DNA of 5,014 nucleotides from Xanthobacteraceae bacterium (GTDB taxonomy: Bacteria; Pseudomonadota; Alphaproteobacteria; Rhizobiales; Xanthobacteraceae). Within the stretch, counting starts at the first letter, position 1, and each line of letters starts with the position of its first letter. The DNA lies in the NCBI GenBank assembly GCA_030043175.1, contig JASHYD010000669.1:1-5014 (forward strand). The letters are read 5' to 3'. Positions 1 through 5,014 of this stretch are shown here, in pieces. The notes under the pieces are model-generated. The model searched no databases. It saw only the letters and a program-made list of their open reading frames with translations, and was not told the origin of the DNA. Position numbers and translations under genes: made by a program.

Positions 1-172
1 CTCGAGAGTGACTGTCCTGATAATCGACTCTCGGCTGTTGTCCGATTCTGGCGACGGGGCCATTGCAGAAAGTCAGCAGCTATCCGAATACACCTGACAC
101 CCGCATTTCGTTGCAAGGGCCGTACGCAGGTGCAAGGGCAGCGACGCGTTCGCAGCGGTTGTCGCCATAATG

Positions 173-529
173 TCAGCGGCTGATTTCAATTGTGACATGA
201 GTAATGCCACTAAACCCGAGGGCGTGTGCACCAGCCGGCGTAAGATCTATTATTCGGCCGCGCATGAATGGGCCACGATCATTTACCCTGACAATAACCG
301 ACCTGCCATTGCCGACGTTTGTTACCCGAACTTTTGTTCCGAAAGGGAGAGTTCGATGTGCGGCGGTCAAGGCATCCGATCTTACACTTTCGCCGTTCGC
401 GGTCCTCGGGCCGCTGCTGGCGCTGTAAACGGAAGCGATGCCGGATTGTATAATCGAAGAACTATCTGCGAGCGAAATTGCCGGCAGGCAAACGACCAGG
501 GTGGCTACGGCCAATCGGAGTCGCGGCAT
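173..529 (-). CDS. RlpA-like septal ring lytic transglycosylase family protein, short exported form
   Basis: This encodes a 118-residue exported protein of the RlpA double-psi beta-barrel family. Members bind or cleave peptidoglycan glycan strands in the periplasm. Residues 1-21 form a Sec-type signal peptide: basic start (MPRLR), hydrophobic core, likely cleavage after SLA. The cysteine at 14 is preceded by V-V, so it is not a normal lipobox. The barrel fills residues 30-116 and keeps the family blocks: TANGE (43-47), AAHRTLPFGT (56-65), VRVTN (67-71), NDRGPF (83-88) and GRIIDLT (91-97). Glu47, His58 and Asp84 lie in the blocks that carry the catalytic acidic and polar residues in active RlpA, but I cannot confirm activity. 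Full-length RlpA usually carries a C-terminal SPOR domain that binds denuded glycan at the septum. Here the protein ends straight after the barrel, so septal targeting through SPOR is not expected. The start is supported by AGAGGGG nine bases upstream. No partner gene adjoins it. The family call is secure; the cell-division role is not. Confidence 0.9.
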   Translation of the reverse strand: MPRLRLAVATLVVCLPAISLADSSSIIQSGIASVYSASSGPRTANGESVRSDALTAAHRTLPFGTKVRVTNVGNGRSVIVRVNDRGPFMRGRIIDLTPAGAHALGFSGITHVTIEISR

Positions 530-597
530 TCAGTGTCGCCCCTCTCTGAGCAATCCTTCTGGCCGCGGATGGCCCAACCACGACAACCGCAGGGGTG

Positions 598-612
598 TGG
601 CACCAAGCGTGC
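598..612 (+). promoter_or_regulatory. Possible sigma-54 (RpoN) -24/-12 element, weak
   Basis: The bases TGGCACCAAGCGTGC show a perfect TGGCAC -24 box and the required GG-N10-GC spacing, but the -12 box reads GTGC instead of TTGC. It points rightwards into the gene-poor spacer, where the first plausible start codon is about 270 bases away at 885. I found no clear TGT-N10-ACA NifA site upstream by eye. By rough calculation such a match is expected about 0.15 times in both strands of this window, so it is suggestive but could be chance. Confidence 0.2.
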
Positions 613-884
613 GAGATAAGACCGTTAGGCGTGTATGAACGAATGAGAATGGCGGAGGTTCTGTGAAACACGATTTATGGTAAACAGGCTTGCCCAGAAA
701 TGTCGGGCGGCGTGTGACTGGCCAGCATGCAATACTCCGACGCGTGCGGCGATAGACAACGACGAACCGCTGCCCTGATCAGGCCGAAAACTCGTCTTTT
801 CTTTGGAAAACTGGCCATAGTTTCACTTGGTGCGATGCGCTTTCAACCTGCAATCAGCAACCGCTAAACATGAAAGGGGGAGTG

Positions 885-1136
885 ATGAAGACATTGGCGA
901 TGGCCAATCGTGATGGCGGCGCTTTCGGCGACGCGCGCCCAGTTCAATCGATTCTTCCCACCATAACTATCCCTTTCATGACCTACCACAGTGTTCGATG
1001 TTCGGCGCGGACCCTATTACACGCATCACAACGTCATTGCGGACAGCGATTGCGACGGAGCCGATCGGCAACGCCACCGCGCCGGCTTCATGCGATAGCC
1101 AAAACGAATGCACCTGTCCGAAATTTTCTAAGCTGA
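885..1136 (+). pseudogene. Possible remnant with ParA-like N-terminus, very uncertain
   Basis: A plus-strand frame of 83 codons opens with ATG at 885 behind an excellent Shine-Dalgarno (AAAGGGGGAG, 873-882); an in-frame ATG at 870 also exists. The first residues, MKTLAMANRDGG, look like the beginning of ParA/MinD-type P-loop ATPases (pattern MKTLAMANxKGGVGKT). The signature lysine and the GKT/S of the deviant Walker A are missing, and the sequence after residue 12 is rich in Arg, His and Ser with no domain I recognise. This may be the beginning of a decayed or truncated partition-type ATPase joined to unrelated DNA, or simply a chance match of a few residues. I do not recognise any other homologue. 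Confidence 0.15.
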
Positions 1137-1479
1137 TGTCGCTTCAGCTCATTTGCGATTAATAGCTCGATTGTCGCCCCACCACCAAACACGCCACCGC
1201 CAAATTTCATGACGCCAGCGGCGGCCTACAAACTTAAGCCGACTAAGCAGAAGTGATCATTTCAGACCGATCACCATGTCCTTCATCACGCCAAGCACGA
1301 TGGCAAGCGAAATGACCGGTTCGTTATCGGCACTATTCGCTGCCACCCCGCCGTCGCACCCATCGGTTGATCGAAAACGGAGGGACTCGCCCGCAGGAAT
1401 GCGGTCCTTTGAAATGCCGCCGGGTCTCTTTAATCACAGGTTATAAGCCGCGAACTTCTTGGCACAATCCAGAGCCCCG

Positions 1480-2880
1480 TTATCGACCGTTTGGCAGATC
1501 GGGTTTTGTCCGTCGCTCAACCAACCGGCGGTCGAGGAGGTCCGTGCGCACCCCTTGTTCCAGTCGATTGGTTTCGCTCCCGGATGCTGGATCCCAAAAA
1601 CGACCATTTGCCCCGAGGAGTGGGATTGGCTCAAAAATGAATGCATCTCTCCTCGCATTGTGCAGGCACATGGAAATAGGGCCGTGCTGTGTCATCGCCA
1701 TAAAGGTGCAGGCCGCGATTCGCTCTTTCTCTAAGCCGCACGCGTCCATGAAATTGTGGACGACGAATGAGAGCTTATTGACCCGACCGCGTGCCGCCCA
1801 TAGGTTGCCTTTCGCGCACCAGGCCTTACGCAACAGCCAACCTCCGACCCTGGCCTCAGTCAGCGGGTTCGTCAAAAGTCCTCGAATGAAGGTTCGTACG
1901 ACCTTGGCGGGGTAGCGGCGGTCGAAGGTCAAGAGCGGCATGCGCTTAAGAAGCAGCGCTATGAGGCTCTTGTCGTCGAGTGCATCATACGCCCTTCCGT
2001 TGACGACCAAAATCGCTCCGTATCGCGAACATCGAGAGTGCCCGACCTGCAGCGAATCGAGGGAAACCACGCACTCAGCACCGGCCTCGATCTGCTTTTC
2101 GATCGATTGGTGCGTGATCGCAACGTCTCGCTGGCCACACGCTCCGCGACCGATTTCGGCCTGCGGCTGAAATGAAGCCAACCGGACGACATCGCAGTTG
2201 CGTACGAAAAATCTCACGATCTCGGGGATTTGCGCAAAGTTACCGTCGAAGACTGTGGTGTTGAACATCACCGACAGTGGCAGTCCCCGCGCGCGGTCGA
2301 TGTATTCGCGCCGCAATTCGTTAAGCGCACATTCGCTGTCGTAGCCGCGCCGTTTCTGGGTCATGTCAACGTGAAAGACAACGTCAACCAATCCGGCGTC
2401 GGCAAGCTCGATAAGCAGATCGCGCTTTGCCCGAATTCCGTTGGTCATGAGCGCCGGCCGCATATTTTTGTGCGATATCCGTTGCACGATCGCGATCAGT
2501 TCTTCGCGCCTGCGCAGCGTTGGATCACCGCCCGTCACCTGGATATTGGTGTTGGGCCCGTAATGATCGAAGATCACATCAATTCGCCTAAACAGTTCTT
2601 CAAGCGGAATATCCTTCACGGCTTCCGAGTGCTCAGACAGATAACAGGCCGAGCAATCGAGGTTGCAGCGTTGCGTTATTTCGAGTGCGACGCAGCCGAT
2701 CGGCCAGCGTCTTCCCATCAACTGAGCCGGATTCCATTGCCCCGTTTCGATCATTCGGTGACGCGCTTTGGCCAACACAGCGCCATGCCCGCCTGACTGC
2801 GGGTCGGGCTGCGAGGCTTTGATCGCAGCCGGCGTCATAAACTTAGAGGCCAGGTCGGCCGACGGTGCAAGTTCGGACAC
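1480..2880 (-). CDS. Radical SAM protein of uncharacterised family
   Basis: The protein should use a [4Fe-4S] cluster to cleave S-adenosylmethionine and start radical chemistry in the cytoplasm; the substrate is unknown. Numbering is for a 466-residue form from GTG at 2880. The cluster motif CNLDCSACY has Cys72, Cys76 and Cys79. VTGGDPT (115-121) matches the SAM-binding GGEP motif, and LMTNG (144-148) and VFHVDMT (168-174) continue the TIM-barrel strands. The C-terminal half holds GHSRC (280-284), MDAC (378-381), AACTF (389-393) and SMCLHN (403-408). Cys284, 381, 391 and 405 could bind an auxiliary cluster, partly recalling tetraether-synthase-like (Tes) proteins; this is inference. The frame stays open to 3018, but those extra 46 codons have poor start signals and their first part overlaps the upstream gene, while GTG at 2880 follows GGAAGAG by six bases. 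The last 30 or so residues are Arg-rich and do not look conserved. Codon use is less GC-rich at third positions than in the neighbouring dehydrogenase. It probably shares that gene's transcript. Confidence 0.88.
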   Translation of the reverse strand: MSELAPSADLASKFMTPAAIKASQPDPQSGGHGAVLAKARHRMIETGQWNPAQLMGRRWPIGCVALEITQRCNLDCSACYLSEHSEAVKDIPLEELFRRIDVIFDHYGPNTNIQVTGGDPTLRRREELIAIVQRISHKNMRPALMTNGIRAKRDLLIELADAGLVDVVFHVDMTQKRRGYDSECALNELRREYIDRARGLPLSVMFNTTVFDGNFAQIPEIVRFFVRNCDVVRLASFQPQAEIGRGACGQRDVAITHQSIEKQIEAGAECVVSLDSLQVGHSRCSRYGAILVVNGRAYDALDDKSLIALLLKRMPLLTFDRRYPAKVVRTFIRGLLTNPLTEARVGGWLLRKAWCAKGNLWAARGRVNKLSFVVHNFMDACGLEKERIAACTFMAMTQHGPISMCLHNARRDAFIFEPIPLLGANGRFWDPASGSETNRLEQGVRTDLLDRRLVERRTKPDLPNGR

Positions 2881-2886
2881 GAGAAG

Positions 2887-2893
2887 CTCTTCC
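2887..2893 (-). promoter_or_regulatory. Ribosome binding site favouring a GTG start at 2880
   Basis: On the minus strand GGAAGAG is followed by six bases (CTTCTC) and then GTG at 2880-2878, in frame with the radical SAM protein. No comparable site precedes the ATG codons at 3018, 3006, 2997 or 2838. This start leaves a 67-base gap after the dehydrogenase stop instead of a 71-base overlap. Confidence 0.45.
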
Positions 2894-2947
2894 GGGACGT
2901 TACCTACCACTGGCCAGCGAGCGCGCGGATGCCACGAGGTGTCCGCT

Positions 2948-4327
2948 TTAATGCTGCGCCTTGCTGGTGATGCGCCATATCGTGCCACCTGCGTCATCCG
3001 AGACATACAGGGCGCCATCCGGCGTCACCGTAACGCCAACCGGGCGGCCCCAAGCCGATGCGTCATTGACCACGAAGCCGGTCGCGAAATCCTCGTATTC
3101 GCCGGTCGGCTCGCCGTCACGCATGATCACGCGGATCACCTTGGAGCCGGTCCGCTCGCTGCGATTCCACGAGCCGTGTTCGGCGGCAAACAGACTGCCA
3201 CGATATTGAGGAGGGAATTGCTGCGCGTTGTAGAAGGTGAGCCCCAGCGAGGCGGAATGAGCCTGGAGCAGAATGTCCGGCACCGTGACCTTGTCCTTGA
3301 GGTCGGGTCGCTCCCCCTTGTGCCGCGGATCCTCATTGCCGCCGATGTAGTACCACGGCCAGCCATAGAAGGCGCCCTCGCGAACCCGCGTGATGTAGTC
3401 TGGTGGAACGTTATCGCCGATCGAGTCGCGCTCGTTGGTCGAACACCACAGATTTCCATTCGGGCCGACCGCGAGGCCCACGCAATTGCGGATGCCGGTG
3501 GCGTAGACGCGGCGATTGCGTCCATCGGGGTCGAACGCCAGCACATCGGCGCGATCGGTCTCGTTGCCCCAAGAGGAGCCGAGCGGATGCTGCGATGTCC
3601 ATGCCGAGAGCTCTGCCGGATCGAGCTTTCCCAGCCTCTCGCCCGCATTGGATCCCGAGCCGACCGAGACAAACATCTTCGCTCCATCAGGCGAGAACAC
3701 GACGTCGCGCGTGTAGTGGCCGCCGGTCGGCAGCCGCGGCACTACGGTTTCAGCCTTGCCGCGTGCCACGAGGTCGCCATTGCGATACGCAAAACGTACG
3801 ACCGACCCGGTGTTGGCGACATAGACCCATTCTGGATCGGGGCCGGGCGGATAGAACGCAATGCCGAAGGGGGCAGTAAGACCGGATGCAAACAGTTCGC
3901 TACGCGGCTTGCCAGCATCGGAGGGCCGCAATGCGCGAATCCTGCCGGAACTGCTTTCCGCCACGAAGATATCGCCATTGGGCGCAGCGCGAATAAGGCG
4001 CGGTTCATCAAGCCCCTCCGCGAGCAGGCTGACTTCGAAACCAGGAGGCACCACCGGCTTTTGGCCTGCAGAGCGATGGGTTGTCCGCACACCGTTCGAA
4101 AACGAGGCGCCAAGGTCTGCAGACGGTAGATCCGCAGGCCTGATGTGACGGAGCAAGCCCGGCCGGTCGGCCCTCCAGTCCGTGAATGCCGCGCGACCTT
4201 GTAGCAGTTCGGTGCCTTGCTCAGTACCCTGCGCCACGGTCCGGACCGGCGTCAACAGACCGATTGCCGTAAGTAGGGAGCCGCCAACGGTGGCAAACAC
4301 CGCGAGGCGGATGATATCATTTGTCAT
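2948..4327 (-). CDS. PQQ-dependent sugar dehydrogenase, sorbosone dehydrogenase family, exported
   Basis: This 459-residue protein belongs to the glucose/sorbosone dehydrogenase family (COG2133): soluble six-bladed beta-propellers that oxidise sugars or aldehydes with PQQ and calcium, usually in the periplasm. Residues 1-32 look like a Sec signal peptide (hydrophobic 6-26, likely cleavage after TVA). A linker with the DWRADRPG and RPADLP blocks (49-69), typical of the sorbosone subgroup, precedes the propeller (about 94-455). Visible family blocks are PPGFEVSLLAEGLDEPR (94-110), NGDIFVAES (117-125), GGHYTRDVVFSPDG (202-215, with His204 the likely catalytic base by analogy with His144 of Acinetobacter soluble glucose dehydrogenase), NERDSIGDNVPPDYITRV (298-315), GAFYGWPWYYIGG (318-330), AAEHGSWNRS (381-390) and GYxxF/GRPVGV near 410-432. 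There is no CxxCH haem motif, so electrons must pass to a separate acceptor. The gene looks intact. GGGAGGG five bases before the ATG supports the start. No pqq synthesis gene is visible. The true substrate is not shown by sequence. Confidence 0.95.
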   Translation of the reverse strand: MTNDIIRLAVFATVGGSLLTAIGLLTPVRTVAQGTEQGTELLQGRAAFTDWRADRPGLLRHIRPADLPSADLGASFSNGVRTTHRSAGQKPVVPPGFEVSLLAEGLDEPRLIRAAPNGDIFVAESSSGRIRALRPSDAGKPRSELFASGLTAPFGIAFYPPGPDPEWVYVANTGSVVRFAYRNGDLVARGKAETVVPRLPTGGHYTRDVVFSPDGAKMFVSVGSGSNAGERLGKLDPAELSAWTSQHPLGSSWGNETDRADVLAFDPDGRNRRVYATGIRNCVGLAVGPNGNLWCSTNERDSIGDNVPPDYITRVREGAFYGWPWYYIGGNEDPRHKGERPDLKDKVTVPDILLQAHSASLGLTFYNAQQFPPQYRGSLFAAEHGSWNRSERTGSKVIRVIMRDGEPTGEYEDFATGFVVNDASAWGRPVGVTVTPDGALYVSDDAGGTIWRITSKAQH

Positions 4328-4332
4328 CGTGG

Positions 4333-4339
4333 CCCTCCC
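4333..4339 (-). promoter_or_regulatory. Ribosome binding site of the PQQ-dependent dehydrogenase
   Basis: On the minus strand GGGAGGG lies five bases (CCACG) before the ATG at 4327-4325. It is the strongest Shine-Dalgarno in the window among the recognised genes and fixes the dehydrogenase start. Confidence 0.7.
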
Positions 4340-4370
4340 ACCGCTTCATGCGCCATTGTTCGCTCTGGCG

Positions 4371-4389
4371 CGCCTACTTAATTTAGGCG
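4371..4389. promoter_or_regulatory. Possible operator or promoter dyad upstream of the dehydrogenase, weak
   Basis: CGCCTA (4371-4376) and TAGGCG (4384-4389) form a perfect 6-bp dyad around CTTAATT, the most AT-rich spot in this spacer, 44-62 bases before the dehydrogenase start. The position suits a transcription factor site or the -10 area. Six-bp dyads with short spacers occur by chance many times in 5 kb, so position is the only support. Confidence 0.2.
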
Positions 4390-4422
4390 TTACTCGGTAC
4401 GAAGAACAGGGAAATACCAGGG

Positions 4423-4461
4423 CGGCGCGCCGACCACTGTGCAGGCCGGCCTCCGCAGGCC
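4423..4461. repeat. Cluster of GC-rich palindromes, REP-like in appearance
   Basis: Within 39 bases there are two perfect 10-bp palindromes, CGGCGCGCCG (4423-4432) and AGGCCGGCCT (4443-4452), a stem GGCCT-ccgc-AGGCC (4448-4461), and GCAGGCC repeated directly (4441-4447 and 4455-4461). The nested hairpins resemble repetitive extragenic palindromic elements, but only one copy is in the window, so I cannot show that it repeats in the genome. Confidence 0.3.
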
Positions 4462-4585
4462 CTCCCACAAGGATGCGTGGACCAAGATCGATCTGATTAC
4501 CCAGCGCGCGGTCGGGGCGGTGCTCAGCAACCTGCGCAGAAAGCGGGCGAAATCTTTTCGGTTCCGGTGTTCCGACCACGCCAGC

Positions 4586-4622
4586 GACTTTGCTGGTGGC
4601 GACATTCAAAAGCAGCAAAGTC
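4586..4622. repeat. Perfect 10-bp inverted repeat with 17-nt spacer
   Basis: GACTTTGCTG (4586-4595) is the exact reverse complement of CAGCAAAGTC (4613-4622). A rough expectation for such a perfect repeat in 5 kb of random sequence is about 0.1. It lies about 255 bases past the stop of the partial gene on the right and 260 bases before the dehydrogenase start. No T-run follows either arm, so it is not a standard intrinsic terminator. It could be a regulator binding site, a transcript-end hairpin or a scar of a small mobile element. Confidence 0.5.
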
Positions 4623-4722
4623 TGAGTGCCGTGCCGACGATATTCGAGTTATCGCGGGCCGACCCTCGCCCGGCGGCATCCCGCGCGGCAGTTGGCACTG
4701 CGCGTACGGATGATTGGATGGG

Positions 4723-4760
4723 CCGCCGGGATAGGCCAGTTTGCGATCGGGTCCCGGCGG
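4723..4760. repeat. Perfect 9-bp inverted repeat with 20-nt spacer
   Basis: CCGCCGGGA (4723-4731) is the reverse complement of TCCCGGCGG (4752-4760). The arms are very GC-rich, so folding would be stable. It lies about 117 bases past the stop of the partial gene on the right and could be a stabilising hairpin at that transcript's 3' end. No T-run follows. Chance is less easily excluded than for the 4586-4622 repeat because the arms are low in complexity. Confidence 0.35.
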
Positions 4761-4876
4761 GCGTCTTCCTGGGTCGGCTCGCTGTGAAGCACCTTGAGGT
4801 TTATCCCTCGTCCAGCCCTGCTAGCCTCGCCAAGAAAACACCACCGAAACCCGCCTATTTGCTTGCTGCCATCATA

Positions 4877-5014
4877 TCACTGCGGCGGGGGAATTTCCTT
4901 TTCGACCTGGATCGCTGCAACATCGAGCGAGCCATCGGCCAGCTTTGGGGCCCCTGCAACGAACACTTTCATGCCTGGCTTGAGGTCCTCTTTGGTGCCG
5001 GGAATCGTGGTGGC
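4877..5014 (-). CDS. C-terminal part of a small DUF5666-like (OB-fold-like) protein, cut by the window edge
   Basis: The last 45 codons of a minus-strand gene are visible, ending at TGA (4879-4877); the start lies beyond the right edge. The visible stretch contains PGTKEDLKPGMKVFVAGAPK followed by LADGSLDVAAIQVEKE and a Pro-rich end (IPPPQ). The pattern 'D-L-K-P-G-x-x-V-F-V' then 'DGSL-x-x-x-x-I-x-V' is that of the DUF5666/OB-like repeats in small exported proteins of Bradyrhizobium and relatives, where a 'P-G-xx-x-x-L-K-P-G' turn comes before the final beta strands. Some such proteins are mislabelled as metal transporter subunits in databases; their role is unknown. Codon use is GC-biased and there is no internal stop, so I take it as a real gene end. 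It is co-directional with the dehydrogenase but about 550 bases away, so probably not in the same operon. Confidence 0.65.
   Translation of the reverse strand, partial: ATTIPGTKEDLKPGMKVFVAGAPKLADGSLDVAAIQVEKEIPPPQ

Larger units (their letters stand above)
530..1479. other. Gene-poor spacer of about 950 bp with no supported gene
   Basis: This lies between the RlpA-like gene and the radical SAM gene, both on the minus strand. It should contain the RlpA promoter and the end of the radical SAM transcript, but I see no convincing -35/-10 pair and no hairpin followed by a T-run. Six-frame reading gives only short frames with implausible composition. Items noted inside: a sigma-54-like motif at 598-612, a 10-bp palindrome CCTGATCAGG at 774-783, a strong Shine-Dalgarno before an ATG at 885, a 40-codon Gly-rich minus-strand frame at 1088-1210, a GTGATC/GATCAC dyad at 1253-1274, and a small hairpin CCGCA-GGAA-TGCGG at 1391-1404. 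The look is of decayed or non-coding DNA. Confidence 0.6.
4328..4876. other. Spacer of about 550 bp with inverted repeats and no supported gene
   Basis: This should hold the promoter of the dehydrogenase and the transcript end of the partial gene to the right. A 90-codon minus-strand frame (4346-4618) exists, but it can start only at TTG with no Shine-Dalgarno and has no recognisable domain, so I do not call it. What stands out is secondary-structure potential: a CGCCTA/TAGGCG dyad around an AT-rich centre (4371-4389), two 10-bp palindromes (4423-4432, 4443-4452), and two long inverted repeats (4586-4622, 4723-4760). I see no clear -35/-10 pair. Confidence 0.55.

Noticed and set aside
3..33. 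Inverted repeat CGAGAGT/ACTCTCG with 17-base spacer
   Set aside because: Arms of 7 bp with this spacer occur several times by chance in 5 kb, and no T-run supports a terminator.
112..139. TGCAAGGGC repeated directly with a 19-base period
   Set aside because: There are only two copies, about one such pair is expected by chance, and no replication gene is nearby.
73..168. 31-codon minus-strand frame starting four bases after the RlpA-like stop
   Set aside because: The placement is tempting, but there is no Shine-Dalgarno, no recognisable feature and chance length.
170..619. Plus-strand frame of 149 codons over the RlpA-like gene
   Set aside because: It is antisense to a clear RlpA-family gene and has no family resemblance of its own.
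945..962. CAATCGATTCTTCCCACC resembling the 3' end of a rhizobial nod box
   Set aside because: About 14 of 18 bases fit, but the ATCNAAA block and the correctly spaced GATG block are missing, so it is not a nod box.
1131..1149. AGCTGA/TCAGCT hairpin as a terminator
   Set aside because: The stem is short with a 7-base loop, no T-run follows, and many 6-bp dyads are expected by chance.
1276..1446. Plus-strand frame of 56 codons beginning MSFITPSTMASEMTG
   Set aside because: It has no Shine-Dalgarno and random-looking composition, and it runs to the edge of the radical SAM gene.
1367..1915. Plus-strand frame of 182 codons overlapping the radical SAM 3' end
   Set aside because: It is Arg/Ser-rich with no domain, and mostly antisense to the real gene.
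2230..2796. Plus-strand frame of 188 codons opposite the radical SAM gene
   Set aside because: It is a shadow of the radical SAM gene with no recognisable protein features.
2768..4129. Very long plus-strand open frame (453 codons) opposite the dehydrogenase
   Set aside because: It is antisense to an intact, well-recognised gene. GC-rich codon bias keeps the opposite frame open, and its translation shows no domain.
4346..4618. Minus-strand frame of 90 codons just upstream of the dehydrogenase
   Set aside because: It can start only at TTG without a Shine-Dalgarno, covers the palindrome cluster, and has no recognisable domain.
1..5014. CRISPR array, tRNA, rRNA, transposase or phage genes
   Set aside because: I read both strands and found no regular repeat-spacer pattern, no tRNA-like fold, and no mobile-element protein.

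Overview
The window suggests an alphaproteobacterium of the Bradyrhizobium/Nitrobacteraceae type. This is inferred from GC-rich codon use, from the form of the sorbosone-dehydrogenase and radical SAM proteins, and from the gene-poor, partly decayed spacers that are common in rhizobial accessory or symbiosis-island DNA. No rRNA, tRNA, transposase or nod gene is present to fix the taxonomy.

Every gene I can support lies on the minus strand. Reading from the right edge leftwards in the direction of transcription: (1) 5014-4877, the last 45 codons of a small protein resembling DUF5666/OB-fold-like periplasmic proteins, cut by the window edge; (2) 4876-4328, a spacer of about 550 bp without a convincing gene but with two long inverted repeats and a cluster of palindromes; (3) 4327-2948, an exported PQQ-dependent sugar (sorbosone-type) dehydrogenase of 459 residues; (4) about 2880-1480, a radical SAM protein with a CxxxCxxC cluster motif and four more conserved-looking cysteines, of a family without an assigned reaction that I know of; (5) 1479-530, a spacer of about 950 bp with no supportable gene, holding one well-placed Shine-Dalgarno before a ParA-like peptide start that soon loses sense; (6) 529-173, a minimal exported RlpA-like double-psi beta-barrel protein; (7) 172-1, a short downstream stretch without a gene.

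The dehydrogenase and the radical SAM gene are co-directional and nearly abutting (or overlapping by 71 bp if the longest reading frame is used), so they are probably co-transcribed. The dehydrogenase should act in the periplasm and the radical SAM enzyme in the cytoplasm, so any joint pathway is inference. The RlpA-like protein is a separate cell-envelope gene about 950 bp away. I do not see a clear undescribed multi-gene system. The best leads are the radical SAM protein with its extra cysteines and its pairing with a PQQ enzyme, plus a perfect 10-bp inverted repeat at 4586-4622.
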